From Marinobacterium stanieri (GTDB lineage Bacteria; Pseudomonadota; Gammaproteobacteria; Pseudomonadales; Balneatricaceae): 64,000 nucleotides of DNA. Below, in pieces: positions 30,487 through 41,298 of this stretch. The DNA lies in contig NZ_FTMN01000001.1 in the NCBI RefSeq assembly GCF_900155945.1, positions 945,682 through 1,009,681 on the forward strand, read 5' to 3'. A program made the translations under genes and the position numbers. How positions within the stretch are numbered: position 1 is the first letter of the stretch; every line of letters starts with the position of its first letter. Under the pieces are notes generated by a model, which saw nothing but the letters and a program-made list of their open reading frames with translations, was not told the DNA's origin and did not search any database.

Positions 30487-31333
30487 GCTCAGGCTCCGCC
30501 TGGATCTGAGACAGTTCGGAGCGGTAATCGACCAACAGCAGGTATCGACTGCGGTCGAGACGCGCGGTGGGTTCAGCCTTGATCAGCTTGAACGGGCGAC
30601 CGGGGTCACGAATCACCTCAACCACACGGGCAACCGGATAGCCGCGCGGGAAACGACCGCCCAGCCCGGAGGTCACCAGCAGATCGCCCTGCTGGATATC
30701 CGCCGTATCAGGAATGTGCTCCATTTCCAGCTCACCCAGCGTGCCCTTGCCCAGGGCAATGCCCCGAAAGCCGTTACGGTTGATCTCAACCGGGACCGCA
30801 GAGCGTGCATCGGTGATCAGCATCACGCGGCTGGTGTAGTGCGACAGGTTCACCACCTGCCCCATCACGCCACCGGCATCCAGCACCGGCTGGCCGACAA
30901 ACACCTGATCTTCCAGGCCCTGATTGAGGATCACCTGATGCTGGAAGGGATCTGGATTCACACCGATCAGCTCCACCAGGCGACTGGGCGGGTTAAGGCG
31001 TTCACCGGCCTTGAGCAGTTCACGCAGACGGATGTTTTCAGCAGTCAAGGCAGCCATCTGCTGTACCTTGCGCTCCAGAATCATCGCTTCGGATTTGAGG
31101 GTTTCGTTTTCACGTACCAGGCTGGCACGGTTGACCACTACACCGGAGAGGCTGTCCGCCACACGCGCAGGAATATCCACCACCCACTGCAGAGGGGTAG
31201 TCACCAGTGACAACCAGGCACGGCCTTCCTTCATGCGCGGCCAATGCAGGTCTGCCACCATCAACAGGATGGCCAGCAGACACAGCAAAATGAACAGACG
31301 ACGCGGTCGACCACCTCGGAAGATCGGTTTAAT
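30479..31333 (-). CDS. mreC: rod shape-determining protein MreC, likely AUU start
   Basis: 284 residues from the proposed start: cytoplasmic N-terminus, one membrane helix (about residues 14-32), a coiled coil (about 70-110) and the periplasmic beta domain (VLVTSGLGGRFPRGYPVA style motif, here TSGLGGRFPRGYPVARV). MreC scaffolds the elongasome in the periplasm. No ATG or GTG is in frame. TTG 31288 would cut into the membrane helix and lacks a Shine-Dalgarno. At 31333 an ATT codon follows AGGAGG with 6-nt spacing, and the following residues KPIF match the N-terminus of E. coli MreC (MKPIF), so an AUU start is proposed. Confidence 0.93.
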   Translation of the reverse strand: MKPIFRGGRPRRLFILLCLLAILLMVADLHWPRMKEGRAWLSLVTTPLQWVVDIPARVADSLSGVVVNRASLVRENETLKSEAMILERKVQQMAALTAENIRLRELLKAGERLNPPSRLVELIGVNPDPFQHQVILNQGLEDQVFVGQPVLDAGGVMGQVVNLSHYTSRVMLITDARSAVPVEINRNGFRGIALGKGTLGELEMEHIPDTADIQQGDLLVTSGLGGRFPRGYPVARVVEVIRDPGRPFKLIKAEPTARLDRSRYLLLVDYRSELSQIQAEPEHE

Positions 31334-31407
31334 ACCGCACCTCCTGAGCGCTTGTCAGGCGATACCCTTGACCGCAGACAGTCAGAAACAGCCAGGGCAG
31401 CATGCCG

Positions 31408-32547
<1,140 letters not shown>

Positions 32548-32645
32548 TTATGCGCCATTCACCCTTTCCAAATTCAATCGCTGCGGGGCCTGTGGCATTC
32601 AGCCAGCCTTCAGCGGACAGACTGATCAGAGCGAGAAGCGGACCT

Positions 32646-32933
32646 ATGTCACTGGACCGATCCGAAGTGGAACAGATAGCTCATCTGGCACGCCTGCAGA
32701 TCGATGCGGCCGATATCGACAGCTATAGCGATTCATTGAACAGCATCCTGAACCTGGTGGATCAGATGCAGGCCACCAATACCGACGGTGTTGAACCCCT
32801 GGCACACCCTCTGGATGCCGTGCAGCGTCTGCGCGCTGACGAAGTATCCGAGGTCAACCAGCGTGAAGCCCTGCAAGCCGTGGCTCCGGCCACCGAGGAA
32901 GGTCTCTTCCTGGTACCCAAAGTCATCGAATAA
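32646..32933 (+). CDS. gatC: Asp-tRNA(Asn)/Glu-tRNA(Gln) amidotransferase subunit C
   Basis: A 95-residue GatC ([12 protein letters not shown] at the start, [19 protein letters not shown] in the middle). It stabilises the GatCAB complex that amidates mischarged Glu-tRNA(Gln) or Asp-tRNA(Asn). First gene of gatCAB, divergent from mreB. The start is chosen from family length; further upstream frame is untranslated leader. Confidence 0.95.
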   Translation: MSLDRSEVEQIAHLARLQIDAADIDSYSDSLNSILNLVDQMQATNTDGVEPLAHPLDAVQRLRADEVSEVNQREALQAVAPATEEGLFLVPKVIE

Positions 32934-32960
32934 TCCGCCTTCAGGTTCAAGGACACTGAC

Positions 32961-34418
32961 ATGTTTGACAAAACACTTGCCGAGCTGGCCCAGGGGCTGG
33001 AGCGCGGCGACTACAGCAGCACCGAGCTGACGCAGGCCTACCTGCAGCGTATCAACGCGCTGGACAGCCAGTACAACTCCTTTATCACTGTTACTGAAGA
33101 ACAGGCGCTGGCCCAGGCCAAAGCCGCCGACGAAGCCCGCGCAGCCGGCAACGGCGGCGCCCTTTGTGGTCTGCCGATCGCACACAAGGACCTGTTCTGC
33201 ACCCAGGGCGTGCGCACCTCCAGCGCTTCCAAAATGCTGGATAACTTCGTATCCCCGTACGACGCGACCATCGTCAGCCGCCTGAAAAATGCCGGCACCG
33301 TGACGCTGGGCAAGCTGAACATGGACGAATTCGCCATGGGTTCCTCCAACGAGAGCAGCTTCTACGGCCCGGCCCGCAATCCCTGGAACACTGACTGTGT
33401 CCCTGGTGGCTCCTCCGGCGGTTCTGCTGCGGCTGTAGCGGCACGCCTGACTCCGGCCGCAACCGGTTCCGACACCGGTGGCTCCATCCGTCAGCCTGCA
33501 GCCCTGTGCGGCATCACTGGCCTGAAGCCGACCTATGGTCGCGTGTCCCGTTACGGCATGATCGCCTTTGCCTCCTCGCTGGATCAGGCCGGCCCCATGG
33601 CCCAGACTGCTGAAGACTGCGGCATGATCCTGAATGCCATGGCCGGTTTCGACCCCATGGACTCCACCAGCGCCGAGCGCGACATGGAAGACTACACCGC
33701 CGAGCTGAACCAGCCGCTGGCCGGTCTGAAGGTCGGTCTGCCCAAGGAGTATTTCTCCGATGCGCTGGACGCCGGCGTTGCCGAGCAGGTCCGCAATGCC
33801 GTCGCCGAATTCGAAAAACTGGGTGCGACCGTGAAAGAGGTCAGCCTGCCCAACACCGAACTGTGCATCCCGGCCTACTACATCCTGGCCCCGGCTGAAG
33901 CCTCTTCCAACCTGTCCCGTTTTGATGGCGTGCGCTACGGCTACCGCTGTGAAGACCCGGCCGACCTGGAAGACCTGTACAAGCGCAGCCGTGGTGAAGG
34001 CTTTGGAGCCGAGGTCAAGCGCCGCATCATGGTCGGCACCTACGCCCTCTCCGCCGGTTACTACGACGCCTACTACAACAAGGCACAGCAGATCCGTCGC
34101 ATGATCCAGCAGGATTTCGTCAACGTGCTTAACGATGTTGATGTCATCATGGGCCCGACTACGCCGCAGACTGCGTTCAAGCTGGGCGAGAAGAGCAGCG
34201 ATCCGGTCTCCATGTATATGGAAGATATCTTCACACTGTCACTGAACCTGGCGGGCCTGCCCGGCATCTCCGTACCCTGCGGCCAGAGCAACGGCCTGCC
34301 GGTGGGTCTGCAGATCATCGGTAACTACTTTGCCGAGTCCAAGCTGCTCAACGTGGCGCACCAGTTCCAGCAGGCAACTGACTGGCATAAACAGATCCCG
34401 GCCGGAGTGGAGGTGTAA
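32961..34418 (+). CDS. gatA: Asp-tRNA(Asn)/Glu-tRNA(Gln) amidotransferase subunit A
   Basis: A 485-residue amidase-signature protein. The Ser-cisSer-Lys triad lies in PIAHKDLF (Lys), PGGSSGGSA (cis-Ser) and GSDTGGSIR (nucleophile Ser). It releases ammonia from glutamine for use by GatB. AGGA precedes the ATG. gatB starts 2 nt downstream of its stop. Confidence 0.98.
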   Translation: MFDKTLAELAQGLERGDYSSTELTQAYLQRINALDSQYNSFITVTEEQALAQAKAADEARAAGNGGALCGLPIAHKDLFCTQGVRTSSASKMLDNFVSPYDATIVSRLKNAGTVTLGKLNMDEFAMGSSNESSFYGPARNPWNTDCVPGGSSGGSAAAVAARLTPAATGSDTGGSIRQPAALCGITGLKPTYGRVSRYGMIAFASSLDQAGPMAQTAEDCGMILNAMAGFDPMDSTSAERDMEDYTAELNQPLAGLKVGLPKEYFSDALDAGVAEQVRNAVAEFEKLGATVKEVSLPNTELCIPAYYILAPAEASSNLSRFDGVRYGYRCEDPADLEDLYKRSRGEGFGAEVKRRIMVGTYALSAGYYDAYYNKAQQIRRMIQQDFVNVLNDVDVIMGPTTPQTAFKLGEKSSDPVSMYMEDIFTLSLNLAGLPGISVPCGQSNGLPVGLQIIGNYFAESKLLNVAHQFQQATDWHKQIPAGVEV

Positions 34419-34420
34419 TC

Positions 34421-35875
34421 ATGGAATGGGAAGTTGTTATCGGCCTGGAAATTCACGTCCAGCTGTCGACCAAAACCAAGATTTTCTCCGGCGCCAGCAC
34501 CGCTTTCGGTGCCGAACCGAACACTCAGGCCTGTGCCGTTGACCTGGCCCTGCCGGGCACCCTGCCGGTGTTCAACGAGAACGCCCTGCGCATGGCCGTC
34601 ATGTTCGGTCTGGCCGTAAACGCCGAGATCGGCAAGCGCTCTGTATTCGAGCGTAAAAACTACTTCTACCCGGACCTGCCCAAGGGCTACCAGACCACTC
34701 AGCTGGCCGAACCGATCGTGGGCCCGGGCTTTGTTGATATCGAAACCGAAGAAGGTGTTCAGCGCCGTGTTGGCCTGCATCACGCCCACTTGGAAGAGGA
34801 TGCGGGCAAGTCCCTGCATGAGGACTTCCACGGCATGTCCGGTATCGACCTGAACCGTGCCGGCACCCCTCTGGTGGAGATCGTATCCGAGCCGGATATG
34901 CGTTCCTCCAAGGAAGCCGCCGCCTACGCGCGCAAGATCCACGCGATTGTGACCACGCTGGGCATCTGCGACGGCAACATGGCCGAAGGCTCCATGCGCT
35001 GTGACTGTAACGTTTCCATCCGTCCGAAGGGCGAGGAGAAGCTGGGTACCCGTACCGAGCTGAAGAACATCAACTCCTTCCGCTTCATCGAACGCGCCAT
35101 CGATACCGAAGTGGCACGTCAGATCGATCTGATCGAAGACGGCGGCACCGTCGTGCAGGAAACCCGCCTGTACGACCCGGACAAAAACGAAACCCGCAGC
35201 ATGCGCTCCAAGGAAGAAGCCAACGACTACCGTTACTTCCCCTGCCCGGATCTGCTGCCGGTCATCATCGATGACAGCTACATCGAAGCGATCCGCGAAA
35301 CCCTGCCGGAACTGCCGGACGCACGTCGTGAGCGCTTCATCAGCGAATACAACCTGTCCGAATATGACGCTGGCGTCCTGTCCGCTTACAGCGCTCAGGC
35401 CGACTACTACGAGCAGGTGGTGAAGCTGTCCGGTGATACCAAGCTGTCTGCCAACTGGGTAATGGGCGAACTGGCCAAGTTCCTCAACCAGAACGACACC
35501 GATATCAAGGACAGCCCGGTCTCTGCCGAACAGCTCGGCGGCCTGCTGGTTCGCATCAAGGACAACACTATCTCCGGCAACATCGCCAAGAAGGTGTTCG
35601 AACTGATGTGGAGCAAGGGCGGCACCGCTGACGAGATCATCGAGGCCGAGGGCCTGAAACAGGTTACCGATACCGGCGCCATCGAGAAGATCGTCGACGA
35701 AGTGATCGCCAACTCCGAGAAGCAGGTGGAGCAGTACAAGGCGGCCGAGCCGGACAAGCGCGGCAAGATGATCGGCTTCTTTATGGGTAAGGTCATGAAA
35801 GCCACCGGCGGCAAGGCCAACCCGGGTGCCGTTACCGGTATTCTCAAGCAGAAACTGGACGCGCTCTGCGACTGA
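34421..35875 (+). CDS. gatB: Asp-tRNA(Asn)/Glu-tRNA(Gln) amidotransferase subunit B
   Basis: A 484-residue GatB ([33 protein letters not shown]). It binds the mischarged tRNA, phosphorylates the acyl group and transfers ammonia to it. A C-terminal YqeY-like tail domain covers about residues 330-484. GGAGG precedes the start. The operon ends at the intrinsic terminator just downstream. Confidence 0.98.
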   Translation: MEWEVVIGLEIHVQLSTKTKIFSGASTAFGAEPNTQACAVDLALPGTLPVFNENALRMAVMFGLAVNAEIGKRSVFERKNYFYPDLPKGYQTTQLAEPIVGPGFVDIETEEGVQRRVGLHHAHLEEDAGKSLHEDFHGMSGIDLNRAGTPLVEIVSEPDMRSSKEAAAYARKIHAIVTTLGICDGNMAEGSMRCDCNVSIRPKGEEKLGTRTELKNINSFRFIERAIDTEVARQIDLIEDGGTVVQETRLYDPDKNETRSMRSKEEANDYRYFPCPDLLPVIIDDSYIEAIRETLPELPDARRERFISEYNLSEYDAGVLSAYSAQADYYEQVVKLSGDTKLSANWVMGELAKFLNQNDTDIKDSPVSAEQLGGLLVRIKDNTISGNIAKKVFELMWSKGGTADEIIEAEGLKQVTDTGAIEKIVDEVIANSEKQVEQYKAAEPDKRGKMIGFFMGKVMKATGGKANPGAVTGILKQKLDALCD

Positions 35876-35899
35876 TCCCTATCGACTGCAGACGTCTGA

Positions 35900-35925
35900 A
35901 GCCGGCTCCCTGAGCCGGCTTTTTT
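35900..35925 (+). terminator. intrinsic terminator after gatB
   Basis: GCCGGCTC and GAGCCGGC form a perfect 8-bp stem with a 3-nt loop, followed by six T residues. It ends the gatCAB transcript and lies next to the convergent CHASE2/HD-GYP gene. Confidence 0.9.
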
Positions 35926-35934
35926 ATGCCCGCA

Positions 35935-38900
35935 TCACCCCAGATACTGACTGATATCCACCTCGTCGATCTGGTCTTCGCTGAGGAAGCGCTCCGCATA
36001 CTGTTTGTAGATGCCGGAGGTAAGGAACAGGTCAAACAGGTCCGGATCGATATGCTGATCCTTCTTGAAGAAGCTGAGAATTCGGATCGACTCGGACAGG
36101 GTTTTGGCTTTCTTGTAAGGACGATCGGATGCGGTCAGCGCTTCAAATATGTCGGCAATGGCCATGATCCGGGCCGGAATCGACAGTTCATCCCTGGTCA
36201 GCTTACGCGGGTAGCCAGTGCCGATCAGGGTTTCATGATGGCCACCCGCAATTTCCGGAATCCGGCTCAGATTGGGCGGGAACGGCATCTGCTCCAGAAT
36301 AAATATCGTCTGGATGATATGTTCGTTGATTTTGAAGCGCTCTTCGGCAGTTAATGTCCCGCGGCTGATCACCAGATTATGCAGCTCGCCGTGGTTGTAG
36401 AGGTATTCGGGAATCTCCATTTTAAAGCCGAACTTCTCATCCAGCGCCGCAGTCGGTGGCCGCTCAACCAGATGCTCGGGCCGATCACTCAGCAGGGGCT
36501 CAGTGACCGGGAGCCTTTGCTCTTCCTGATTCCCCAGACGTTTGCGCTCATCTTCAGACAGGCCCAGAGAGTTATCGAAATGACGCGTCCAGGTCTGGCT
36601 GCCAATGGCATGAATGCGGTCAATCTTGTCCTGCTCGAGAAATTCACCACCTTCGTTACACTTGGCCAGAAAAGCAAAGTCGTCCAGCAGCTGCTGTTTG
36701 CGTGCGGCAAAAACCCTGTCAGCCTCCTCCGGTTCAACGCCGCGCTCATGGATGGCCTGGAGCCGCTCAATCCGGGCGTCTCTCAACAAGACTTCAAAGC
36801 GGGTACGCACCTCATGAATGCGGTTATAGATGGTTTCCAGCTTGGTGGCCTTATCCACCACATGCTCAGGCGTGGTCACCTTGCCGCAGTCATGCAACCA
36901 GGCAGCAATGGTAAATTCCCGCCATTCATCCTCAGTGGTCAGGGCAAAATCTGCCAGAGCCCCCTCACGCGTCTGGTTGGCAGCCTTGCACAGCATGATG
37001 GCCAACTCAGGCACGCGCTCACAGTGGCCGCCCGTGTAAGGGCTCTTGGCATCAATGGCGCCAGCGACCATCTTGATCATGGCGTCGAGCATTTTTTCCT
37101 GAGCTTCGACCAGATCCTGGTTCTCGATCACCACCGCCGTTTGCGTGGCCAGGGCATCAACGAAGTGCTCATTCTTCGGGTCAAAATTGACCACATCACC
37201 ACTGATGGGGTCGAGCGCATTGATCAGCACGACGACGCCCCCCACCGTTTTATCCGAGAGCAGCATGGGTACGACCAACAGGGAACGTACAGACTTGCCC
37301 GAGCGGGTGGTCAGCCCGGACCAGCGCGCCGTCATCAGCTCAGTATCCCCGGGGCTCAATTGAATCAGGCCCGCTGCGGTAAAGGCACGTCCTAAAACAC
37401 CCGACTGCTCACTGGCCGCTTGCAAGTCGATCACTTCTTCCCATTCCGCTTGCAACCCTCGCTGATGCACGGCGGACAGCTTATTGTCTTCCGATTTCAA
37501 CAGGATCACCGAGGCTTCACAGGGCGTAATTTCATCCACACCGTCCAGCGTCATCTCCAGCAGGGCATCGCGGTCATGCACACGCGCCAGCGCGATCCCG
37601 TTCTGCACCAGTCGCGCCAGTCGTGCCTGGGCCTCTCCCAGGTTATCCAGCAGGGTGTTGATGATGAAAATACCCAGTACCAGCGAACTGCCAATGACCA
37701 CGCTGGTTGCCGAGAACAGAATGCCCCAGGACCAGAAGGCAAAATAACCCAGCCCCATCATCAGACCGGCAAAGGCAAGAACAGCAGCAAAACTCAAGGC
37801 AGGATGAAATTTCAGCACTGCCCCGACCCAGCTTTCCGGCCGCGGGGCAAACCAGATCAGCAATAACCCTGCGGATGCGATCATCAGGATTTCCACCCAG
37901 GGCATCCAGCCAGGCCGCTTGAGAAGTGCGCCATCAAACAGGGATTCAACCAGCTGGGCATGAATTTCCACCCCGGGCACCTGCTCACCCAGTGACGTAA
38001 AGCGCATATCGGGCAGGCCGGCCCCTGTCAGACCAATCAGGACCAGCTTGTTCTCCAGCATGACCGGATCAAAGTTACCGCTGAACAGATCTGATGCGGA
38101 CAGGTAACGCGCACCCGTGGTGGCAATCGGGGCATAGTGCAACCAGACATCCGTGTTGTGCTGAGGCTTTATTGCAAGATCCGCGACCCTGACTTCATCC
38201 ACACCGGTGCGGCTTGAGGTCACTTCAATGGCTTCCGAATAGGTTGCAACCCGCAGCATTTCCAGCGCCAGCGTAGGAACCAGTTCGCCGTTTACGGCCA
38301 TGATCAGCGCCAGCTTTCTAACCGGTCCTGCCGTCCCCGGAACGCTCAGCAGCGCCTGGCCAGCAGCGGCCTGCTGCAATTCGGGCAGACTGGCCAGCAC
38401 CTGTGGATAATTCGTCACAAACGGCAGCGGATCAGCCCCTTGAGTACTAACCGGTATGGAAAACAGCTGGTCTGTTGTGGTGTAGGTGGAAAAGCCAAAC
38501 CCGGCCGCCCCCAGCACCGAACGTGTACTGCTCAGGGCCATGGATAGCTGAAAATCACTTGAGGGCAAGGCATTAAGCTCTTTCAGCAGATAGGTTTGCT
38601 CCGGTGCCAAACGGCTGGCCAGCTTCTCGATGGAGTTTTGATCCGGCTCCGGCATGTAGAAATCCAGCCCGATCGCGGCAGGTTCATAGAAATCGAGCGT
38701 ATTCACCAGTTTGGCCAACACATCCCGCGGCCAGGGCCATTGACCAAATTTCTGCAGGCTTTTTTCATCAATGGCGACGACTGTAACCGGCTGACTTTGC
38801 GGCTCACGGGGTGAAAACTGCTGATAGGAGTCAAACAGTGCGGCCTGTGCACTTTCCAGAGGGGAATGCAGTACCGCAACCGTCTCCGACAGCCAGGCCG

Positions 38901-39051
38901 GATAACGTTCCTGCACGGGCTTTGGCAGGGCATGCAGGGTTTCGGCAATCACGATAACCAGCAACACAATAATGGCCAGCGGTCGCCCTCTGGCCACTCC
39001 CAGCAGCTGCCTCAGTCCGGATCGGCTATTGGTCAGACTGACATCTTCCAT
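35935..39051 (-). CDS. CHASE2-GAF-HD-GYP sensor protein
   Basis: A 1038-residue membrane sensor. An N-terminal helix (about residues 22-40) precedes a periplasmic CHASE2 domain (about 50-370), then three clustered membrane helices (about 390-470), a cytoplasmic GAF domain (about 490-650) and a C-terminal HD-GYP-type domain. The metal-binding HD is H720-D721 in LHDCGKVTTPEH; the second motif is HHETLIGTGYP starting at H938. A long insertion separates them. HD-GYP domains hydrolyse cyclic di-GMP to GMP. Third gene after the FecR-like and OmpA-like genes; the set looks like one sensory unit. Confidence 0.88.
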   Translation of the reverse strand: MEDVSLTNSRSGLRQLLGVARGRPLAIIVLLVIVIAETLHALPKPVQERYPAWLSETVAVLHSPLESAQAALFDSYQQFSPREPQSQPVTVVAIDEKSLQKFGQWPWPRDVLAKLVNTLDFYEPAAIGLDFYMPEPDQNSIEKLASRLAPEQTYLLKELNALPSSDFQLSMALSSTRSVLGAAGFGFSTYTTTDQLFSIPVSTQGADPLPFVTNYPQVLASLPELQQAAAGQALLSVPGTAGPVRKLALIMAVNGELVPTLALEMLRVATYSEAIEVTSSRTGVDEVRVADLAIKPQHNTDVWLHYAPIATTGARYLSASDLFSGNFDPVMLENKLVLIGLTGAGLPDMRFTSLGEQVPGVEIHAQLVESLFDGALLKRPGWMPWVEILMIASAGLLLIWFAPRPESWVGAVLKFHPALSFAAVLAFAGLMMGLGYFAFWSWGILFSATSVVIGSSLVLGIFIINTLLDNLGEAQARLARLVQNGIALARVHDRDALLEMTLDGVDEITPCEASVILLKSEDNKLSAVHQRGLQAEWEEVIDLQAASEQSGVLGRAFTAAGLIQLSPGDTELMTARWSGLTTRSGKSVRSLLVVPMLLSDKTVGGVVVLINALDPISGDVVNFDPKNEHFVDALATQTAVVIENQDLVEAQEKMLDAMIKMVAGAIDAKSPYTGGHCERVPELAIMLCKAANQTREGALADFALTTEDEWREFTIAAWLHDCGKVTTPEHVVDKATKLETIYNRIHEVRTRFEVLLRDARIERLQAIHERGVEPEEADRVFAARKQQLLDDFAFLAKCNEGGEFLEQDKIDRIHAIGSQTWTRHFDNSLGLSEDERKRLGNQEEQRLPVTEPLLSDRPEHLVERPPTAALDEKFGFKMEIPEYLYNHGELHNLVISRGTLTAEERFKINEHIIQTIFILEQMPFPPNLSRIPEIAGGHHETLIGTGYPRKLTRDELSIPARIMAIADIFEALTASDRPYKKAKTLSESIRILSFFKKDQHIDPDLFDLFLTSGIYKQYAERFLSEDQIDEVDISQYLG

Positions 39052-39092
39052 CCTGGGTTAGGTCCTCTTTACCGGAAAAGCCAAGCCGCCGG

Positions 39093-39800
39093 CTAGCGAA
39101 TGCTGATCTCGACCCTGCGGTTACGCGGTTCGTCGACCCCGTCTGACGTTGCCACTTCGGGTTCCCGTTCACCACGACCGGTCACTTCCATCATATCCAT
39201 GGGAATGCCTTTTTCGTTCAGCACCTTGGCGACGGTCTGCGCCCTCGCCTTCGACAGGCGGTCGTTTGCCAACAGGGAACCAACACGGTCGGTATGCCCA
39301 ACGATCCGGATTTCCGGAGCCTTGCGTTCTTCCAGACTGGCGGACAACCGGGGGATCATGGCCAATGAATCCGGTGTCAGCTCGGTGGCAGAACCTGAAG
39401 TAAACCTCAGCGTAAAGGTTTCAGCGGGTAAGGGTTGTTGCTGCAACAGCTGGCCGAACCTGGAGCTGACCTCTTCTGAACTGGCGGCACTTTCCTCCAG
39501 CTGCCCCTCAGTCCCCTGGTAAGCAGCACCATAGGCCGTATTCAGGGTCTTGCTGCCCCCCTCTGACATGACAACGACAGCCCCGACTTCACCACTGGCG
39601 TCCGGCAACAGAATGACACGATTCATGGCATCGCAGCCCGGCTGCAGGGTGTTTGCCTGAACACCCTGCTCCACACAATTCCCTGCATTGTCCCGTACCG
39701 GCAACCCATTTGAGCTGGTCCAGTATTGCCCCGCATGGGCTGAGCTCAGGCAGCCAAACACAAGCGCAGACGCAATCAGTTGTTTACAACGCACATCCAT
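39093..39800 (-). CDS. OmpA family periplasmic/outer-membrane protein
   Basis: A 235-residue protein with a signal peptide ending near SAHAGQ and a C-terminal OmpA-like peptidoglycan-binding domain (about 125-235; VGHTDRVGSLLANDRLSKAR and NRRVEISIR). The N-terminal part has two Cys (NCVEQ, GCDAM) that may form a disulfide. It would anchor to peptidoglycan. It lies between the FecR-like and CHASE2 genes, with short gaps of 5 and 41 bp, supporting an operon. Confidence 0.85.
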   Translation of the reverse strand: MDVRCKQLIASALVFGCLSSAHAGQYWTSSNGLPVRDNAGNCVEQGVQANTLQPGCDAMNRVILLPDASGEVGAVVVMSEGGSKTLNTAYGAAYQGTEGQLEESAASSEEVSSRFGQLLQQQPLPAETFTLRFTSGSATELTPDSLAMIPRLSASLEERKAPEIRIVGHTDRVGSLLANDRLSKARAQTVAKVLNEKGIPMDMMEVTGRGEREPEVATSDGVDEPRNRRVEISIR

Positions 39801-39805
39801 GTCCC

Positions 39806-40252
39806 TTACTCCCCGGCTGCTTCAAGAATGAATTCGGTACCGCGTACCCCGATTGTCATGGTCCCGGTGTTATAGGTCACCGATTCGGGGTTTGCCTTGG
39901 CCAGCTGACCGGATATTACCGCCAGCCTGCCCTTTTTAAGGCTGGCGTTGAGCCGACCCTTGTGAGTGGTGGTATCAAAGCTGAAGGCATCAATTACCAG
40001 GGTGGAATCCGGCGAGGCCGTAAGACGGGTGTTATCTCTCAAGGTGATGCCGGCAAAACTGTCAGGTGCCGTGACCACCCTGTCCCCCTGCATCACGGCT
40101 CCGCCTATCTGAGCCACTTCTTTCACACCGGCACGTTCAACATGCACAGTGCCATTCACCACTTTAAACGTGCCGGCGCGTTGCTCCGCCTGGACGGGAA
40201 CGGCAGCACAGAGCGCCACTAAAAGGCAGGTCATCATTCCTGGTTTGATCAT
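39806..40252 (-). CDS. FecR-domain secreted protein
   Basis: A 148-residue protein with a signal peptide (MIKPGMMTCLLVALCAAVPV, then QAEQ) and a FecR domain (about residues 28-145; GDRVVTAPDSFAGITLRDNT). Not a full FecR sigma regulator: it lacks the cytoplasmic anti-sigma part. Such periplasmic FecR-like proteins often neighbour CHASE2 cyclases or phosphodiesterases and may be their extracytoplasmic ligand or partner (inference). The start follows GGGAGA. Confidence 0.82.
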   Translation of the reverse strand: MIKPGMMTCLLVALCAAVPVQAEQRAGTFKVVNGTVHVERAGVKEVAQIGGAVMQGDRVVTAPDSFAGITLRDNTRLTASPDSTLVIDAFSFDTTTHKGRLNASLKKGRLAVISGQLAKANPESVTYNTGTMTIGVRGTEFILEAAGE

Positions 40253-40631
40253 ATTCTCCCTCGTGCTATTCGCTTGTGGTGACAGGCACAGCAGCAATCG
40301 CTGCACAGGCACAGTTCTGACCCGGTCAGCAGGTCGGACAGGTATACAAAGACTCACACAGATGTGCAGTGGGGGCTGAGTAACGTTTAGCACAGAGTTG
40401 TGAATTTGGCCTGCTTTTTGTTCGCAGGTGCAGCAATACCTGTACACGGATTCGCCGCTGAGGTCGCGTAACCATAAGGGATAGAACCCGAGAGCCAAAA
40501 AAACCTGAGGTGATCAATTTTTTTGATCAAAAGCGTTTACTGGGTTCGGTTTTTACACAGCGAGCAAACACCTAAAGTGTCCACATTCAATCGAACAACG
40601 CCGTTTCCCCTTGCGGCCAGGAGTACTTTCA
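40253..40631. other. divergent intergenic region with inverted repeat
   Basis: About 380 bp separate the FecR-like operon (minus) from the nitroreductase gene (plus). I find no supported gene or riboswitch. The main structure is the inverted repeat at 40511-40529, listed separately. Confidence 0.4.
40511..40529. promoter_or_regulatory. TGATCAA inverted repeat, possible operator
   Basis: TGATCAA, five T residues, TTGATCA: perfect 7-bp arms. It lies about 100 bp upstream of the nitroreductase start. The half-sites do not fit FNR (TTGAT-N4-ATCAA) or CRP in the correct orientation, so the binding protein is unknown. Confidence 0.4.
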
Positions 40632-41222
40632 GTGAAACCAGCATTGAACCAGAACGCACTTGATCAGCTATTTTTCCAGGCACACAGCTATAACCAGTTT
40701 ACTGATCAGGCTGTCTCAGAAGAGACCATTGAGCAGCTGTACGACCTGCTGAAGTGGGGGCCGACCTCCATGAACACGCAACCTGCCCGCTACCTGTTTC
40801 TGCGTACCCCCGAAGCGCGAGAGCAGCTGTTACCCGCGCTGATGGACAGCAATGCCGAGAAAACCCGACAGGCTCCTCTTACGGTCATCATTGCCTCGGA
40901 TACCGAGTTTTACGAGCACCTGCAGACCCAGTTCAAGGCGTACGATGCAGCTCCAATGTTCCGTGAAAACAACGCGCTGGCTGAAGCGACTGCCTTTCGT
41001 AACAGTTCCCTTCAGGGGGCCTACCTGATGCTGGCCGCACGCGCCCTGGGCCTGGATGCCGGTGCCATGAGCGGATTCGACCCCGAAGCGGTTAACAAGA
41101 CTTTCTTCCCGGACGGGCAGTGGAAAGTAAACTTTATCGTCAATCTGGGCTACGGCGCTGAAGGCGGTCATCACCCTCGCGGCGATCGACTGAGCTTTGA
41201 GCAGGCGGCTCAGATTCTTTAA
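40632..41222 (+). CDS. RutE-like nitroreductase / malonic semialdehyde reductase
   Basis: 196 residues, the length of E. coli RutE. FMN-dependent nitroreductase fold with the family motifs KWGPTSMNTQPARYLFL and LGLDAGAMSGFDPEAVNKTFF. RutE reduces malonic semialdehyde in pyrimidine breakdown, but no other rut gene is visible here, so a general nitroreductase or aldehyde reductase role is equally open. The GTG at 40632 is preceded by AGGAG with 8-nt spacing; the frame could begin at TTG 40611. Confidence 0.88.
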   Translation: MKPALNQNALDQLFFQAHSYNQFTDQAVSEETIEQLYDLLKWGPTSMNTQPARYLFLRTPEAREQLLPALMDSNAEKTRQAPLTVIIASDTEFYEHLQTQFKAYDAAPMFRENNALAEATAFRNSSLQGAYLMLAARALGLDAGAMSGFDPEAVNKTFFPDGQWKVNFIVNLGYGAEGGHHPRGDRLSFEQAAQIL

Positions 41223-41250
41223 CACCCGCCGGCCAGTCACAGGCGCGCAC

Positions 41251-41281
41251 AAAAAAGGGAGGCTCGACGGCCTCCCTTTTA
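41251..41281. terminator. bidirectional intrinsic terminator
   Basis: A-tract, GGGAGGC, 6-nt loop, GCCTCCC, T-tract. It serves the nitroreductase gene (plus) and gph (minus). Confidence 0.88.
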
Positions 41282-41298
41282 CGCATAACTGACGCAAC

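Noticed and set aside
36379-37395. Plus-strand open frame opposite the CHASE2-HD-GYP gene
   Set aside because: Shadow frame; no family match and no ribosome binding site.
40253-40631. Possible c-di-GMP riboswitch before the FecR-CHASE2 unit
   Set aside because: I looked for the GEMM core and its tetraloop-receptor pattern on the minus strand and did not find them.
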